Assembly: GCA_016235585.1 (NCBI GenBank)
Contig: JACRJY010000189.1
Span: 1-38,264 of the forward strand
Reading direction: 5' to 3'
Length of the DNA stretch: 38,264 nt
From: Verrucomicrobiota bacterium
Lineage (GTDB): Bacteria > Verrucomicrobiota > Verrucomicrobiia > Limisphaerales > JACRJY01
Positions 16,910 to 25,771 of this stretch are shown here, piece by piece. The translations under genes were made by a program, and so were the position numbers. The notes under the pieces were generated by a model that saw only the letters and a list, made by a program, of their open reading frames with translations, did not search any database and had not been told where the DNA came from. Each line of letters opens with the position of its first letter. The first letter of the stretch is position 1.

Positions 16910-18574
16910 ATGCGACCATTGATAAATTACGCAACCAACCGTGTTTCCACCCTCAAGCTGGGGCTGGCTCTCGCCCTCGGCGGCCTGGTTCAAGTCACCT
17001 CCGCGCCCGCCCAGACGGGGGGAACCGCGCTGAAGCGGGACGAATATCTCCAGCGCGTCTGGGCGGCCAACGAGACGATTCAGATTCATTCCCTCGAGGC
17101 GGCCATCGGCGAGGAGCGCTACCGGGCGGAGAAGGGCATCTTTGAGCCGGAGTTTGTCGGTGGCTTTGAGGCGGTGGACCGGCGGCGGCCCAACACGACG
17201 GAGCAGATTCGCAGCCTGTTTCAGTCCGAGTTCAACGAGCGCAACCGCACTTACTCCGCCGCCCTGGAGTCGCTGGTGCCGACGGGGGCCAAAATCCGGG
17301 TGGGCTACAGCGCACAGGATTTGAACAACAACCTCAACACCGGCTTCGGCAACGGGGAATGGCTGACGACGATCGGGGTTTCCATCACCCAGCCGGTGCT
17401 GCGGGGCGGGGGCTTTGGCGTCACGCTGGCGGGCATCCGCGCGGCGGCCATCGGCTCCGAAATTTCCTTCCAGGATTATCGCCGGGGCGTCATGGAACTG
17501 CTCACCCAGGCGGAGGGAACCTACTGGGATTTGTATCAGACGCAGGAGCAGATGGAAATAAGCCGGGCGTCGCTGCGCATCGCCGAGACGCTGCTTTCGG
17601 ACAACCGCAAGCGACTGGAGCTGGGCAAGGGCGCGGAGATTGACGTGTGGCAGGCCGAGTCCGGCGTGGCCCAGCGCCAGGCGATCTTGAACGAGGCCGC
17701 CCAGCGGCTGGCGACGGCGCAGAGCCAGGCGGCGACCTTTGTCGCCAATCCCTGGACGACGAACGCCGCCGTGCTGGTGGCGGCGGACGCGCCGGGCACG
17801 GGCGGGCCGGTGCCGGATTTCGGCGCGGCGTGGGCGCGCGCCTATGAGTTGAACCCCGCGTATGTCTCGGTGCTCAAACAGGCGGAACTCCAGGGGCTGC
17901 GGGTGAAGGTGGCGCGCAACCAGCGGCTGCCCCAGGTGGATCTCAAGGCCGGCTACGGCTTCAGCGGCATCGGGGCCAGCCCCGGCGGGTCGTGGGACAA
18001 CGCCATTGATCACAAGTTCCTCAACCTGTCCTTCGGCGTGGAAATGCACATCCCGCTGGGGGGCGGGGTCAAATCGCTCCATGAGCTGCGCGGGGCCGAG
18101 CTGCGGCACGTCGCCACCGCCCAGGCCGTGACCCGGGTGGAGACCAGCCTCGCCAATTCCCTGCGGGCCGGCATCAACTCCGTGACGGCCTACCTCGAAA
18201 ACGTGGCGCGCTACGGCAAGGTGGTGCGGTTCAACGAAGACGTGCTGAAGACGCAACTGGCGCGGCTCGACGCGGGCAAGGTCAACAGCCGGGATGTCCT
18301 CCAGGCCGAGGAGGATTTGTTCCGGGCGAAGATTTCGGCGCTGGAAAACATGACCCGTTACCAGCGGGCGATGCTGGAGCTGGAGTTCCTCATCGGCAGC
18401 CTGCTCAAAGACCGGCAGCTTGATCTCACGCAAAAGGAACTGGCCCAGAAAACCGCCGCGATGATGGCGGGCACCCCGGTCTCGGCGGAGAAATACCAGC
18501 AGTTCCTCGATAAAATCCGGCGCGAGAACGAAAAGCAACGCGCCGCGCCCGGCGGCCCGACAACTCCTCCTTGA
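16910..18574 (+). CDS. TolC-like outer membrane efflux protein
   Basis: This 554-residue protein has an N-terminal signal peptide (hydrophobic LGLALALGGLVQVTSAPAQ). It then carries two outer-membrane-efflux (OEP) repeats. The first is about residues 40-270, with TEQIRSLFQSEFNERNRTY, ITQPVLRGGGFG and long helices ending QAILNEAAQRLATAQSQAAT. The second is about 300-520, with QAELQGLRVKVARNQRLPQV and VEMHIPLGGGVKSLHELRGA. It should form a trimeric channel-tunnel through the outer membrane. It is the first gene of a five-gene run (39 bp before the next gene) whose other products are periplasmic adaptors, an M50 peptidase fusion and a SecA-like ATPase. The C-terminus is Pro-rich and hydrophilic. 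Confidence 0.92.
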   Translation: MRPLINYATNRVSTLKLGLALALGGLVQVTSAPAQTGGTALKRDEYLQRVWAANETIQIHSLEAAIGEERYRAEKGIFEPEFVGGFEAVDRRRPNTTEQIRSLFQSEFNERNRTYSAALESLVPTGAKIRVGYSAQDLNNNLNTGFGNGEWLTTIGVSITQPVLRGGGFGVTLAGIRAAAIGSEISFQDYRRGVMELLTQAEGTYWDLYQTQEQMEISRASLRIAETLLSDNRKRLELGKGAEIDVWQAESGVAQRQAILNEAAQRLATAQSQAATFVANPWTTNAAVLVAADAPGTGGPVPDFGAAWARAYELNPAYVSVLKQAELQGLRVKVARNQRLPQVDLKAGYGFSGIGASPGGSWDNAIDHKFLNLSFGVEMHIPLGGGVKSLHELRGAELRHVATAQAVTRVETSLANSLRAGINSVTAYLENVARYGKVVRFNEDVLKTQLARLDAGKVNSRDVLQAEEDLFRAKISALENMTRYQRAMLELEFLIGSLLKDRQLDLTQKELAQKTAAMMAGTPVSAEKYQQFLDKIRRENEKQRAAPGGPTTPP

Positions 18575-18613
18575 GTTTTTTGCCCAAATCGGCCAGCCTG
18601 CCCCGCTATTTCC

Positions 18614-19450
18614 ATGTATTTCATCAAACTGATTCCCGGCTTGCGGCCGGTTCGTTGGGCGCTGTTTTCCAGCTTGGCCGCCCTGTTTCTCTCCACCGCC
18701 GCCCACGGGCAGAACACGGCGGCGGGCGTGACCGAGCCATTTCAAGATGTGGTGTTGAGTTCGTCCGTGCCGGGCCGGGTCGCCCGGCGGCTGGTCAAGG
18801 AGGGCGACACGGTCAAGGCCGGGCAGACCCTGGTGGAACTGGAGAAACGCCAGGAAGAACTCGAGGTCGCACGGCGCAAGCTCGTCATGGAAAGCAAGGC
18901 GGAGCTGGATGCCGCCGTCGCCCGGGTCGAGAACACCAGGGCGGATTTTGAATCCACCCGCAAACTTTTCGCCGCCACCAAGTCCGTGAGCCAGGACGAT
19001 CTGGCCAAGAAGGAGCTAGACTACAAACTCGCCGTGGCCGAGGCCGACAAACTGAAAATGTCCGAGGAGCGCGAGGTGTTCGAGCATCAGATGGCGGTGG
19101 TGGCGCTGAACGAGCGCGTCATCGCCTCGCCGCTCACCGGCCAGGTGGTGCAACTGGCTCGCGACGTGGGCGAAGACTGCAAGGCCCAGGAACCGGTCGT
19201 GCGCGTGGTGGACACGCGGCAGTTTTATCTGGTGGCCAACGTCGAGGCGCGCGCCGGTTTTGCCTTGCAGCCCGGCCAGACCGTGCAGGTCGAGGTCGAG
19301 GCCGGGCGGGACAAGGTGAAGATGGCGGGCAGGATCAGCTTCATCTCGCCCGTGGTGGATCCGGCCAGCGGCCTGCTGCGCGTCAAAGTGCTGTGCGACA
19401 ATCCCGATGGCCGGGTGAAACCGGGCGTGGCCGGCACCCTGCAATTTTAG
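18614..19450 (+). CDS. HlyD-type periplasmic adaptor (membrane fusion) protein
   Basis: This is a 278-residue protein. The N-terminal hydrophobic stretch (WALFSSLAALFLSTAAHGQ) is a signal peptide or anchor. The biotinyl-lipoyl half-motif VPGRVARRLVKEGDTVKAGQ is followed by a coiled-coil hairpin (about residues 80-170). The returning lipoyl half (VIASPLTGQVVQLARDVGED) and a beta-barrel region (FISPVVDPASGLLRVKV, ending KPGVAGTLQF) complete the adaptor fold. It should link an inner-membrane component to the TolC-like channel. It is one of three adaptor-like modules in this operon. It is followed by the GAF-adaptor gene after only 10 bp. Confidence 0.9.
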   Translation: MYFIKLIPGLRPVRWALFSSLAALFLSTAAHGQNTAAGVTEPFQDVVLSSSVPGRVARRLVKEGDTVKAGQTLVELEKRQEELEVARRKLVMESKAELDAAVARVENTRADFESTRKLFAATKSVSQDDLAKKELDYKLAVAEADKLKMSEEREVFEHQMAVVALNERVIASPLTGQVVQLARDVGEDCKAQEPVVRVVDTRQFYLVANVEARAGFALQPGQTVQVEVEAGRDKVKMAGRISFISPVVDPASGLLRVKVLCDNPDGRVKPGVAGTLQF

Positions 19451-19460
19451 CGCGAATCGC

Positions 19461-21326
19461 ATGAATTCTCCCAACTCCCCGGCCCCGCCCGCCGCCACCG
19501 TCGCCGAAGAAGCGGCGCGGCTGCGGCAGTTTCCCGGCCCCGCCGCGGAATTCTGGCCGTCGTTCCTCAAACTGTGCGGGCAGGTCGCGGGTGCGACGCG
19601 CGGCGTGCTCATCCGGCGCGATCCGGAGGACAGCCGGTGGAAGCAGTTGTTCGAGTGGGCCGCGCCGGACACTTCCGCCGCCGGGCTGGCGCTCTTTCGC
19701 AACGCCCTCCTTTCCATGTCCGACGAGTGCGGGCAGTCCGGCGTGTCGCGCCGGATGCTCACGCCGGAGGCGCGTCCCGGCGTGGCCGGGCCGGCGGGCC
19801 TCGCGGCCAGACTGGTTCTCGCCACCGCGCAAGAGTCTTGTCTCGTGGCCGTATTTTTTCCCAACGCGGCCCCGGAGGATTTGGAGGCGGCGCTCCTGCG
19901 GGTGCAACTGCTCGCGGACATTCCCAAATCCTATCAGGAACAGTCGCAGGCGCAGCAGGCGCGCGGCGACGCGGAGAAACTGGCCATCGTTTTGGACACG
20001 CTGGCCGAGGTGAATTCGCAGTCGCGCTACGCCGCCGCCGGACTGGCGTTGTGCAACAGCCTCGCCGGGCGGCTGAACTGCCAGCGCGTCAGCTTTGGCT
20101 GGCATGAGCGGGGCTTCATCCGTCTGCAATCCATCAGCCGCACCGAGCGGTTCGACCGCAAGATGGCGGCGGTGCAGGAAATCGAAAAAGTGATGGAGGA
20201 GGCGTTCGACCAGGACGACGAAATCCTCTGGCCGACGCCGGAGCATTACTCGCTGGTCAACCGCGACCATGGCGCGTTCGCCGCCGCCGGGCAGGTTGCG
20301 GCGGTGTGCTCGCTGCCGTTGCGCCGCGCCGGCAAGCCGGTGGCGATGCTGACGCTGGAACGAAAGGAAGGGGCGTTCAGCGCGCTGGAAATCCAGCAGC
20401 TGCGGCTCGTGGCCGATCAGGTGGTCAACCGCCTGGAAGATTTGAAGCGGCGCGACCGCTGGCTCGGCGCGCGGCTCGCGGAGGAAGGGCGCGAAAAGCT
20501 GGCCGGGGTCATGGGGCCGGAGCACACGTGGATGAAGGCCACCGCGCTGCTGATTGCGGCCACGCTCGCGGTGCTGTTTCTCCTCAAGCTGAATTACCGC
20601 GTCGAGGCCAATTACATTTTGCGGAGCGAGGAGGTGCGTTTTGTCTCCGCGCCCTTCCGGGGCTATCTCGAAGAAGTGCTCGTGCGGCCCGGCGACGCCG
20701 TGAAGGCGGGGCAGATCATGGTGCGCCTCAACCGCGACGACTTGTTTCTCGAAGAAGCGGGCGCGGCGGCGGAATTGAGCCGTTTCCAGCGCGAGTCGGA
20801 AAAGGCCCGCGCCGCCAACCAGCTCGCCGAAATGCGCGTGGCGCTGGCGCAATCGGAGGAGGCCAAGGCGCGGTTGAGCCTCGTGCGCTACCGGCTGTCC
20901 CGCGCGGAAATCAAGGCGCCGTATGATTGCATCGTGGTGGAAGGCGACTTGCGCAACCGCATCGGCGCCCCGGTGGAACAGGGGGATGCCATGCTTCGTC
21001 TGGCGCGAATGGACAAGCTGTTCATCGAGGCCGAAGTGAACGAGCGCGACGTGCATGAAGTGCCGGCCAAGGCGACGGGCGAAATCGCCTTTGTCAGCCA
21101 GCCGCACAAGCGTTACCCCGTGAAACTGGAGCGGCTGGAACCGGCGGCCATGCCCAAGGAAGGAAAGAATATTTTTCAAGCGCGCTGCCTGGTGGACGGC
21201 CAGCCGGAGGGCTGGTGGCGGCCCGGCATGAGCGGCGTCTGCAAAATCAACGTCGGCGACCGGCGCTTGATTTGGATCATGACGCATCGCACCGTGGATT
21301 TCCTGCGGATGTATTTCTGGTGGTGA
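19461..21326 (+). CDS. GAF domain-membrane anchor-HlyD adaptor fusion
   Basis: This is a 621-residue protein. Residues about 1-350 are cytoplasmic and include a GAF-like domain (ALCNSLAGRLNCQRVSFGWH, AAVCSLPLRRAGKPVAMLTL, FSALEIQQLRLVADQVVNRL). One transmembrane helix follows at about 361-378 (ALLIAATLAVLFLLKL). Outside lies a HlyD-type adaptor: FVSAPFRGYLEEVLVRPGDA, a coiled coil to about 475, then IKAPYDCIVVEGDLRNRIGA and a beta-barrel. The end (TVDFLRMYFWW) is aromatic and hydrophobic. The GAF part could sense a small ligand or act as a docking platform for the SecA-like ATPase. The gene starts 10 bp after the previous adaptor. Confidence 0.88.
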   Translation: MNSPNSPAPPAATVAEEAARLRQFPGPAAEFWPSFLKLCGQVAGATRGVLIRRDPEDSRWKQLFEWAAPDTSAAGLALFRNALLSMSDECGQSGVSRRMLTPEARPGVAGPAGLAARLVLATAQESCLVAVFFPNAAPEDLEAALLRVQLLADIPKSYQEQSQAQQARGDAEKLAIVLDTLAEVNSQSRYAAAGLALCNSLAGRLNCQRVSFGWHERGFIRLQSISRTERFDRKMAAVQEIEKVMEEAFDQDDEILWPTPEHYSLVNRDHGAFAAAGQVAAVCSLPLRRAGKPVAMLTLERKEGAFSALEIQQLRLVADQVVNRLEDLKRRDRWLGARLAEEGREKLAGVMGPEHTWMKATALLIAATLAVLFLLKLNYRVEANYILRSEEVRFVSAPFRGYLEEVLVRPGDAVKAGQIMVRLNRDDLFLEEAGAAAELSRFQRESEKARAANQLAEMRVALAQSEEAKARLSLVRYRLSRAEIKAPYDCIVVEGDLRNRIGAPVEQGDAMLRLARMDKLFIEAEVNERDVHEVPAKATGEIAFVSQPHKRYPVKLERLEPAAMPKEGKNIFQARCLVDGQPEGWWRPGMSGVCKINVGDRRLIWIMTHRTVDFLRMYFWW

Positions 21327-21341
21327 GCAATTTGTCTGGGC

Positions 21342-21556
21342 AACCACGAATGGACACGAATCAGCACGAATGGAGCGGCACGGCTGCGGGACGTGGCGCA
21401 GATTGGCAATCTGCTGTATCGCGGATTGGCAATCCGCCGGGCGTCCGCACCGACGAGGCGCTGCCGACTGCCAGTCGGCGATACAGCAGACTGCCAATCT
21501 GCGCTACTGGGTTTGCGGCTCCGACGCGCCGTGTCCATTCGTGTCCATTCGTGGTT
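21342..21556. repeat. Nested inverted-repeat element inside the export operon
   Basis: Outer arms of CACGAATGGACACGAAT type lie at 21342-21372 and, inverted, at 21531-21556 (about 22 of 26 bases pair). Inner arms at 21396-21422 and 21478-21504 pair at 26 of 27 bases; each is itself locally palindromic (GCAGATTGGCAATCTGC). The element fills most of the 257-bp gap between the GAF-adaptor and M50 genes, so it interrupts an otherwise tight operon and would fold into one long hairpin in the mRNA. Confidence 0.88.
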
Positions 21557-21583
21557 CAATCGCCCTGTCTTGGCTGACGCGCC

Positions 21584-23737
21584 ATGGAACGCTCCCGCAC
21601 TTTCAGCGAGTCCTGGCATCGCGTCGCCAGCCAGAAGATTTTTCTCCGGCCCGGCGTCGAGGTGCAGCGCCAGCAGTTTCGCGGCGAGCGCTGGATCGTG
21701 CTGCGGAATGTTTTGAGCAACCAGTTTTTCCGCCTGCGCCCCGAAGCCTACGAGTTCGTGGCGCGGTTGCAGGCGGACAAGACGGTGGAGGAAGTCTGGC
21801 AGGAATGCCTTGAGCGTTTTCCCGACGAAGCGCCCGGCCAGGAGGCGGTGGTGCAGTTGCTCGCCCAGCTTTACCACGCCAACCTGCTGCAATACCAGCT
21901 GGCCGCCGACGCCGAGCAGTTGTTCCAGCGGCAGCGCAAGCGCCAGCAGGCGGAAATGGGGATGCGCTGGCTGAACATCATGTTCATGCGGTTCCCGCTG
22001 CTCGACCCGGATCGGTTTCTCGTCCGCACCCTGCCGTGGGTGGGCAGGCTCATCAGTCCGGCGGGCTTCGTCCTGTGGCTGGCGGCGATTATCTGGGGCG
22101 GCAAGGTCGCCATTGACAACTCGACGGAGTTGATGCGCCAGTCCGAAGGCATTCTTGCGCCGGGAAATCTGATCTGGCTTTACCTCGGCATGGTCATCGT
22201 GAAGACGATCCATGAATTCGGCCACGCTTACTTTTGCCGCAAGTTCGGCGGGGAAGTTCACACGATGGGTGTGATGCTGATGATTTTCACGCCCATGCCC
22301 TTCGTGGACGCCTCCTCCAGTTCGGGGTTCCGCGAGCGCAAACACCGGATGCTCGTCGGCGCGGCGGGGATGATCGTGGAACTGTTCGTCGCCGCGCTCG
22401 CGACGGTGCTCTGGGCGAAGACCGCCCCCGGCGTGCTGCACAGCGTCCTGTTCAACATGATGTTCGTCGCGTCCGTTTCGACGCTCTTGTTCAATTTGAA
22501 TCCGCTGATGCGGTTTGACGGCTACTACATTTTCTCCGACTGGCTGGAAATTCCGAACCTGAACCAGCGCGCCACCGGCATCTTGAAATACTGGATCGAG
22601 CGCCACGGTTTCGGCGTGAAGAACGACCGCAATCCCGCCCGCTCGCGCTCCGAGGCGGGCTGGCTGGGGACGTATGGCGTGACGGCGCTGGTGTATCGCA
22701 CGGTGATTTTCGCGGGCATCATCTGGTTCATCGCGGATCAATGGCTGCTGCTCGGTTTGTTGATGGCGGTGGCGTGCCTGATTACCTGGCTCGTGGTGCC
22801 GGCGGTGAAGCTGGTTCAATATCTGGCGAGCAATCCCAAGCTGGAGCGGACGCGGTCGCGCGCCATCGCCGTGGTGGCCGGCACCGTGGCCGCGCTGCTC
22901 ATTTTGCTGGGCGTGATTCCGTTTCCCCATCACTTCCGCGCGTCCGGCGTCATCCAGGCGAAGGAGTGGAGCCAGGTGATCGCGGAAGCGGGCGGCGAAG
23001 TGGCGGAGTTGCTGGCCAAGCCCGGCCAAACTGTGCGCGCGGGCCAGCCTTTGGTTCTGTTGGCCAACCCGGAACTGGCGTTGGAACTCGCCGGGGCGAA
23101 GGCGCAAAAGGAAGAGGTTGAATCCCGGCTCCGCGCGGCGATGCAACGCGACTCGGCCAGCGTGAAGCCGCTGGAAAAACGCCTTGAATCCTCCGTCAAA
23201 CTCATCCAGCGGCTGGAAAAGGAGCGGGAAAACCTGGTCATCCGGGCGCGACATGCCGGAGTTTGGATTGCGCCGGGCGGGGAACAGATGCAGCAGCGCT
23301 GGCTCAAGCGCGGGACGCCGCTCGGCTTGGTGGTCAACCCGGCGGGCTTCGAGTTTTCCGCCACCGTGCTGCAAGAGGACGTGAACCGGATTTTTCAGCG
23401 GGAGTTTCCGCAGGCGGAAGTTCGGCTGCCCGGCGAGGCGGGAAAATTGGCTTCCATCACCCAGTTCCGCGTGGTTCCCGGAGAGCAACAAACCCTGCCC
23501 TCGCCCGCGCTGGGCTGGGCCGGCGGCGGTGACGTGGCGGTGAATCTCAAAGATCAATCCGGGCAGAAGGCGGTCGAGCCGTTTTTCTCCGTGGTGGGGC
23601 AGTTTCAATCGTCCGGCGAGGTCACGCTCCTGCACGGGCGGACGGGCAAAGTGCGTTTTGAACTGCCCAGCGAGCCGCTGCTGCCGCGCTGGTTTCGCCG
23701 GCTGGGGCAGATGCTCCAAAAGCGATTCCAGTTTTGA
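21584..23737 (+). CDS. PqqD-like domain-M50 metalloprotease-HlyD adaptor fusion
   Basis: This is a 717-residue polytopic membrane protein. Residues about 15-110 form a PqqD-like winged-helix domain (RPGVEVQRQQFRGERWIVLR, FRLRPEAYEFVARLQADKTV), related to the leader-binding elements of peptide-modifying enzymes. Next is an M50 site-2-protease core. It has zinc motif HEFGH at 210-214 within KTIHEFGHAYFCRKFGGEVH, and a third ligand Asp312 in NLNPLMRFDGYYIFSD. Six or more membrane helices extend to about residue 445. The C-terminal part is a periplasmic HlyD-like adaptor (VIAEAGGEVAELLAKPGQTV, coiled coil, VNPAGFEFSATVLQEDVNRI). It probably recognises, cleaves or conducts an exported substrate. 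It overlaps the SecA-like gene by four bases. Confidence 0.88.
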   Translation: MERSRTFSESWHRVASQKIFLRPGVEVQRQQFRGERWIVLRNVLSNQFFRLRPEAYEFVARLQADKTVEEVWQECLERFPDEAPGQEAVVQLLAQLYHANLLQYQLAADAEQLFQRQRKRQQAEMGMRWLNIMFMRFPLLDPDRFLVRTLPWVGRLISPAGFVLWLAAIIWGGKVAIDNSTELMRQSEGILAPGNLIWLYLGMVIVKTIHEFGHAYFCRKFGGEVHTMGVMLMIFTPMPFVDASSSSGFRERKHRMLVGAAGMIVELFVAALATVLWAKTAPGVLHSVLFNMMFVASVSTLLFNLNPLMRFDGYYIFSDWLEIPNLNQRATGILKYWIERHGFGVKNDRNPARSRSEAGWLGTYGVTALVYRTVIFAGIIWFIADQWLLLGLLMAVACLITWLVVPAVKLVQYLASNPKLERTRSRAIAVVAGTVAALLILLGVIPFPHHFRASGVIQAKEWSQVIAEAGGEVAELLAKPGQTVRAGQPLVLLANPELALELAGAKAQKEEVESRLRAAMQRDSASVKPLEKRLESSVKLIQRLEKERENLVIRARHAGVWIAPGGEQMQQRWLKRGTPLGLVVNPAGFEFSATVLQEDVNRIFQREFPQAEVRLPGEAGKLASITQFRVVPGEQQTLPSPALGWAGGGDVAVNLKDQSGQKAVEPFFSVVGQFQSSGEVTLLHGRTGKVRFELPSEPLLPRWFRRLGQMLQKRFQF

Positions 23738-25716
23738 ACACGCCGAGCGACATTTACCGGCGGATTGCGCCGCCCGCCCCCCGCAAATTTCATCGCGGCC
23801 TGGATGCCGTCGTGCATGGCTGGATGGGTTCCTGGCAGCGCCGGTCGCACCGGGCCGGGGATTTGCTGGCCCGCGCCGCCGAGGTGGATGGTCTCGCGGG
23901 CAAGTATTCCGACTTCGCCGACGCCGTGCTGCGCGAGCGGATGGGCGATTTTCACGAAGTGTTTCGCCGGGGCGGTGCGCCCGCCAAGGCGCAAACTTTG
24001 GAGGCGCTGGCCGCCGTTCGCGAAGCCGCGCGGCGGTGTCTGGGGCTGAACCCGTTCGTGGAACAACTCGCCGGGGCGCTGGCCTTGCACGAAAACTGTC
24101 TCGCGGAAATGGCGACGGGCGAGGGCAAGACGCTGACGGCAGGTCTGGCGGGAGTGCTCGCGGGCTGGCTGGGGCGGCCCTGCCATGTGCTGACGGTCAA
24201 TGACTACCTCGTGGAGCGCGACGCCGCCGGGTTGAAGTCGCTTTATGAGTTTTGCGGCCTGCGCGTGGCCCCGGTCACGGCGGCGATGACGCCCGCCGAC
24301 CGGCAAAAAGCCTACCGGGCGGACGTGGTTTATGTGACCAGCAAGGAGCTGCTGGCGGATTTCCTGCGCGACCGCCTGCGCCTGGGGGAACTGCACAATC
24401 CCGAACGCTGGATGATCCGCCTGGTGATCAATCCCAGCCGCCCGCCGGAGGGCGCGCTGGTCTTGCGCGGGTTGCACACGGCCATCGTGGACGAGGCGGA
24501 CAGTGTTTTGATTGATGAAGCCGTCACGCCTTTGATCATCGCTGCCGCCCGGAGCAACGAAGGTTTGAAACAAGCCGTCGAACTGGCCTCCAAACTGTCC
24601 GCGCGTCTCAAACGCGAGGAAGATTACACAGTGGATCGCCGCTACGGCGACGTGGAACTCACGCCCGTTGGAATGGAGCGGGTGCGGTTGGAGGGCGAAG
24701 TGTTGCCGCCGTTCTGGCGCGGTCAGGCGCGGCGGGAGGAATTGATCCGGCAGGCCCTGGTGGCGCGGGAGCTTTTCCATCTGGGCAAGCAGTATGTTCT
24801 CGAAGGGGTGAAGGTGGTGATCGTGGATGAATTCACGGGGCGCACCATGGCCAACCGGAGCTGGCGGGAAGGCTTGCACCAGGCGATTGAAGCGAAGGAG
24901 GAAATCCCTCTTTCCGACCCCACCGAAACGCTGGCGCGGATGAGTTTTCAACGATTTTTCCGGCTGTTTCCCAAGCTCTCCGGGATGACCGGCACGGCGT
25001 GGGAGGCGGCGGGCGAGTTCTGGCAGGTGTATCATCTGCCGGTTGTCCGCATCCCCACCCACCGCCCGTGCCAGCGGGTGCATCGGCCCGACCGGGTGTT
25101 TGTCACGGAAGCGGAAAAGTGGGCCGCCGTCGCGGAGGAGATCACCCAGGTTCAAAAACTGGGCCGCCCGGTGCTGGTGGGAACGCGCAGCGTGCAGAAC
25201 AGTGAAATGCTGTCCCATCAGCTCTTTGCCGCCGGCTTGGAACATCGCGTGTTGAACGCCAAGCGGTTCGTCGAGGAGGCGGGGATCATCGCCCGCGCGG
25301 GCGAGCGGGGCGGGGTGACCATCGCGACCAACATGGCGGGGCGGGGCACGGACATCCGCCTCGGGCCGGGCGTGGCGGGTTTGGGCGGGTTGCACGTGAT
25401 CGCCACCGAACGCCACGAATCCGAGCGCGTGGACCGGCAGTTGTTCGGGCGGGCCGGACGCCAGGGCGACCCCGGCAGCGCGCAGGCTTTTGTCTGCGTG
25501 GAGGATGAACTGCTGCTGCGGAACCTGCCTGCGCCCCATCGCAAGGCCGTTCGCGCCACCCTCCGGGCAAACGCGCCCGGTGCCGATCTTCTAGCGCGTT
25601 CGGCCTGGAAACAATCGCAGCGCGCCGCCCAGCGTCGGGCCTTCAAACAGCGGGTGGGCGTGCTGCGGCAGGACACGTGGCTGGACGAGGCGCTCTCCTT
25701 TGCCGGGATGAAGTGA
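23734..25716 (+). CDS. SecA-like ATPase lacking the SecA C-terminal region
   Basis: This is a 660-residue protein against about 850-950 for housekeeping SecA. It has the SecA motor: Walker A ATGEGKT (127-133), LTVNDYLVERD, DEAD box IVDEADSVLIDEA (251-263), a preprotein-binding region, FTGRTMANRSWREGLHQAIE, KLSGMTGTAWEA, NMAGRGTDI (about 533) and the arginine-finger motif FGRAGRQGDPGS (about 571). The long helical scaffold/wing and zinc-binding tail are missing or reduced. It starts with TTG 23734 in a TTGA overlap with the stop of the M50 gene, so it is translationally coupled. Its place in an operon of adaptors, TolC and an M50 peptidase suggests a specialised translocation motor rather than general secretion. 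Confidence 0.92.
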   Translation: MNTPSDIYRRIAPPAPRKFHRGLDAVVHGWMGSWQRRSHRAGDLLARAAEVDGLAGKYSDFADAVLRERMGDFHEVFRRGGAPAKAQTLEALAAVREAARRCLGLNPFVEQLAGALALHENCLAEMATGEGKTLTAGLAGVLAGWLGRPCHVLTVNDYLVERDAAGLKSLYEFCGLRVAPVTAAMTPADRQKAYRADVVYVTSKELLADFLRDRLRLGELHNPERWMIRLVINPSRPPEGALVLRGLHTAIVDEADSVLIDEAVTPLIIAAARSNEGLKQAVELASKLSARLKREEDYTVDRRYGDVELTPVGMERVRLEGEVLPPFWRGQARREELIRQALVARELFHLGKQYVLEGVKVVIVDEFTGRTMANRSWREGLHQAIEAKEEIPLSDPTETLARMSFQRFFRLFPKLSGMTGTAWEAAGEFWQVYHLPVVRIPTHRPCQRVHRPDRVFVTEAEKWAAVAEEITQVQKLGRPVLVGTRSVQNSEMLSHQLFAAGLEHRVLNAKRFVEEAGIIARAGERGGVTIATNMAGRGTDIRLGPGVAGLGGLHVIATERHESERVDRQLFGRAGRQGDPGSAQAFVCVEDELLLRNLPAPHRKAVRATLRANAPGADLLARSAWKQSQRAAQRRAFKQRVGVLRQDTWLDEALSFAGMK

Positions 25717-25771
25717 GGCGGTGGATCGTCGGCGATTTCTGGAAAATGCGCGGTTTTTAGTTTCTTGATGT

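Noticed and set aside
16823..18745. 640-codon antisense frame over the TolC-like gene
   Set aside because: Composition is Arg/Gly/His-rich with no recognisable fold; the plus strand carries a full OEP protein.
16910..19450. Ordinary RND or ABC efflux operon
   Set aside because: No RND pump or ABC ATPase is present; the following genes are an M50 fusion and a SecA-like ATPase.
21176..23719. Long antisense open frame over the M50 fusion gene
   Set aside because: It is a high-G+C shadow: His/Arg/Gln/Pro-rich, without domains, and exactly opposite a gene with clear family motifs.
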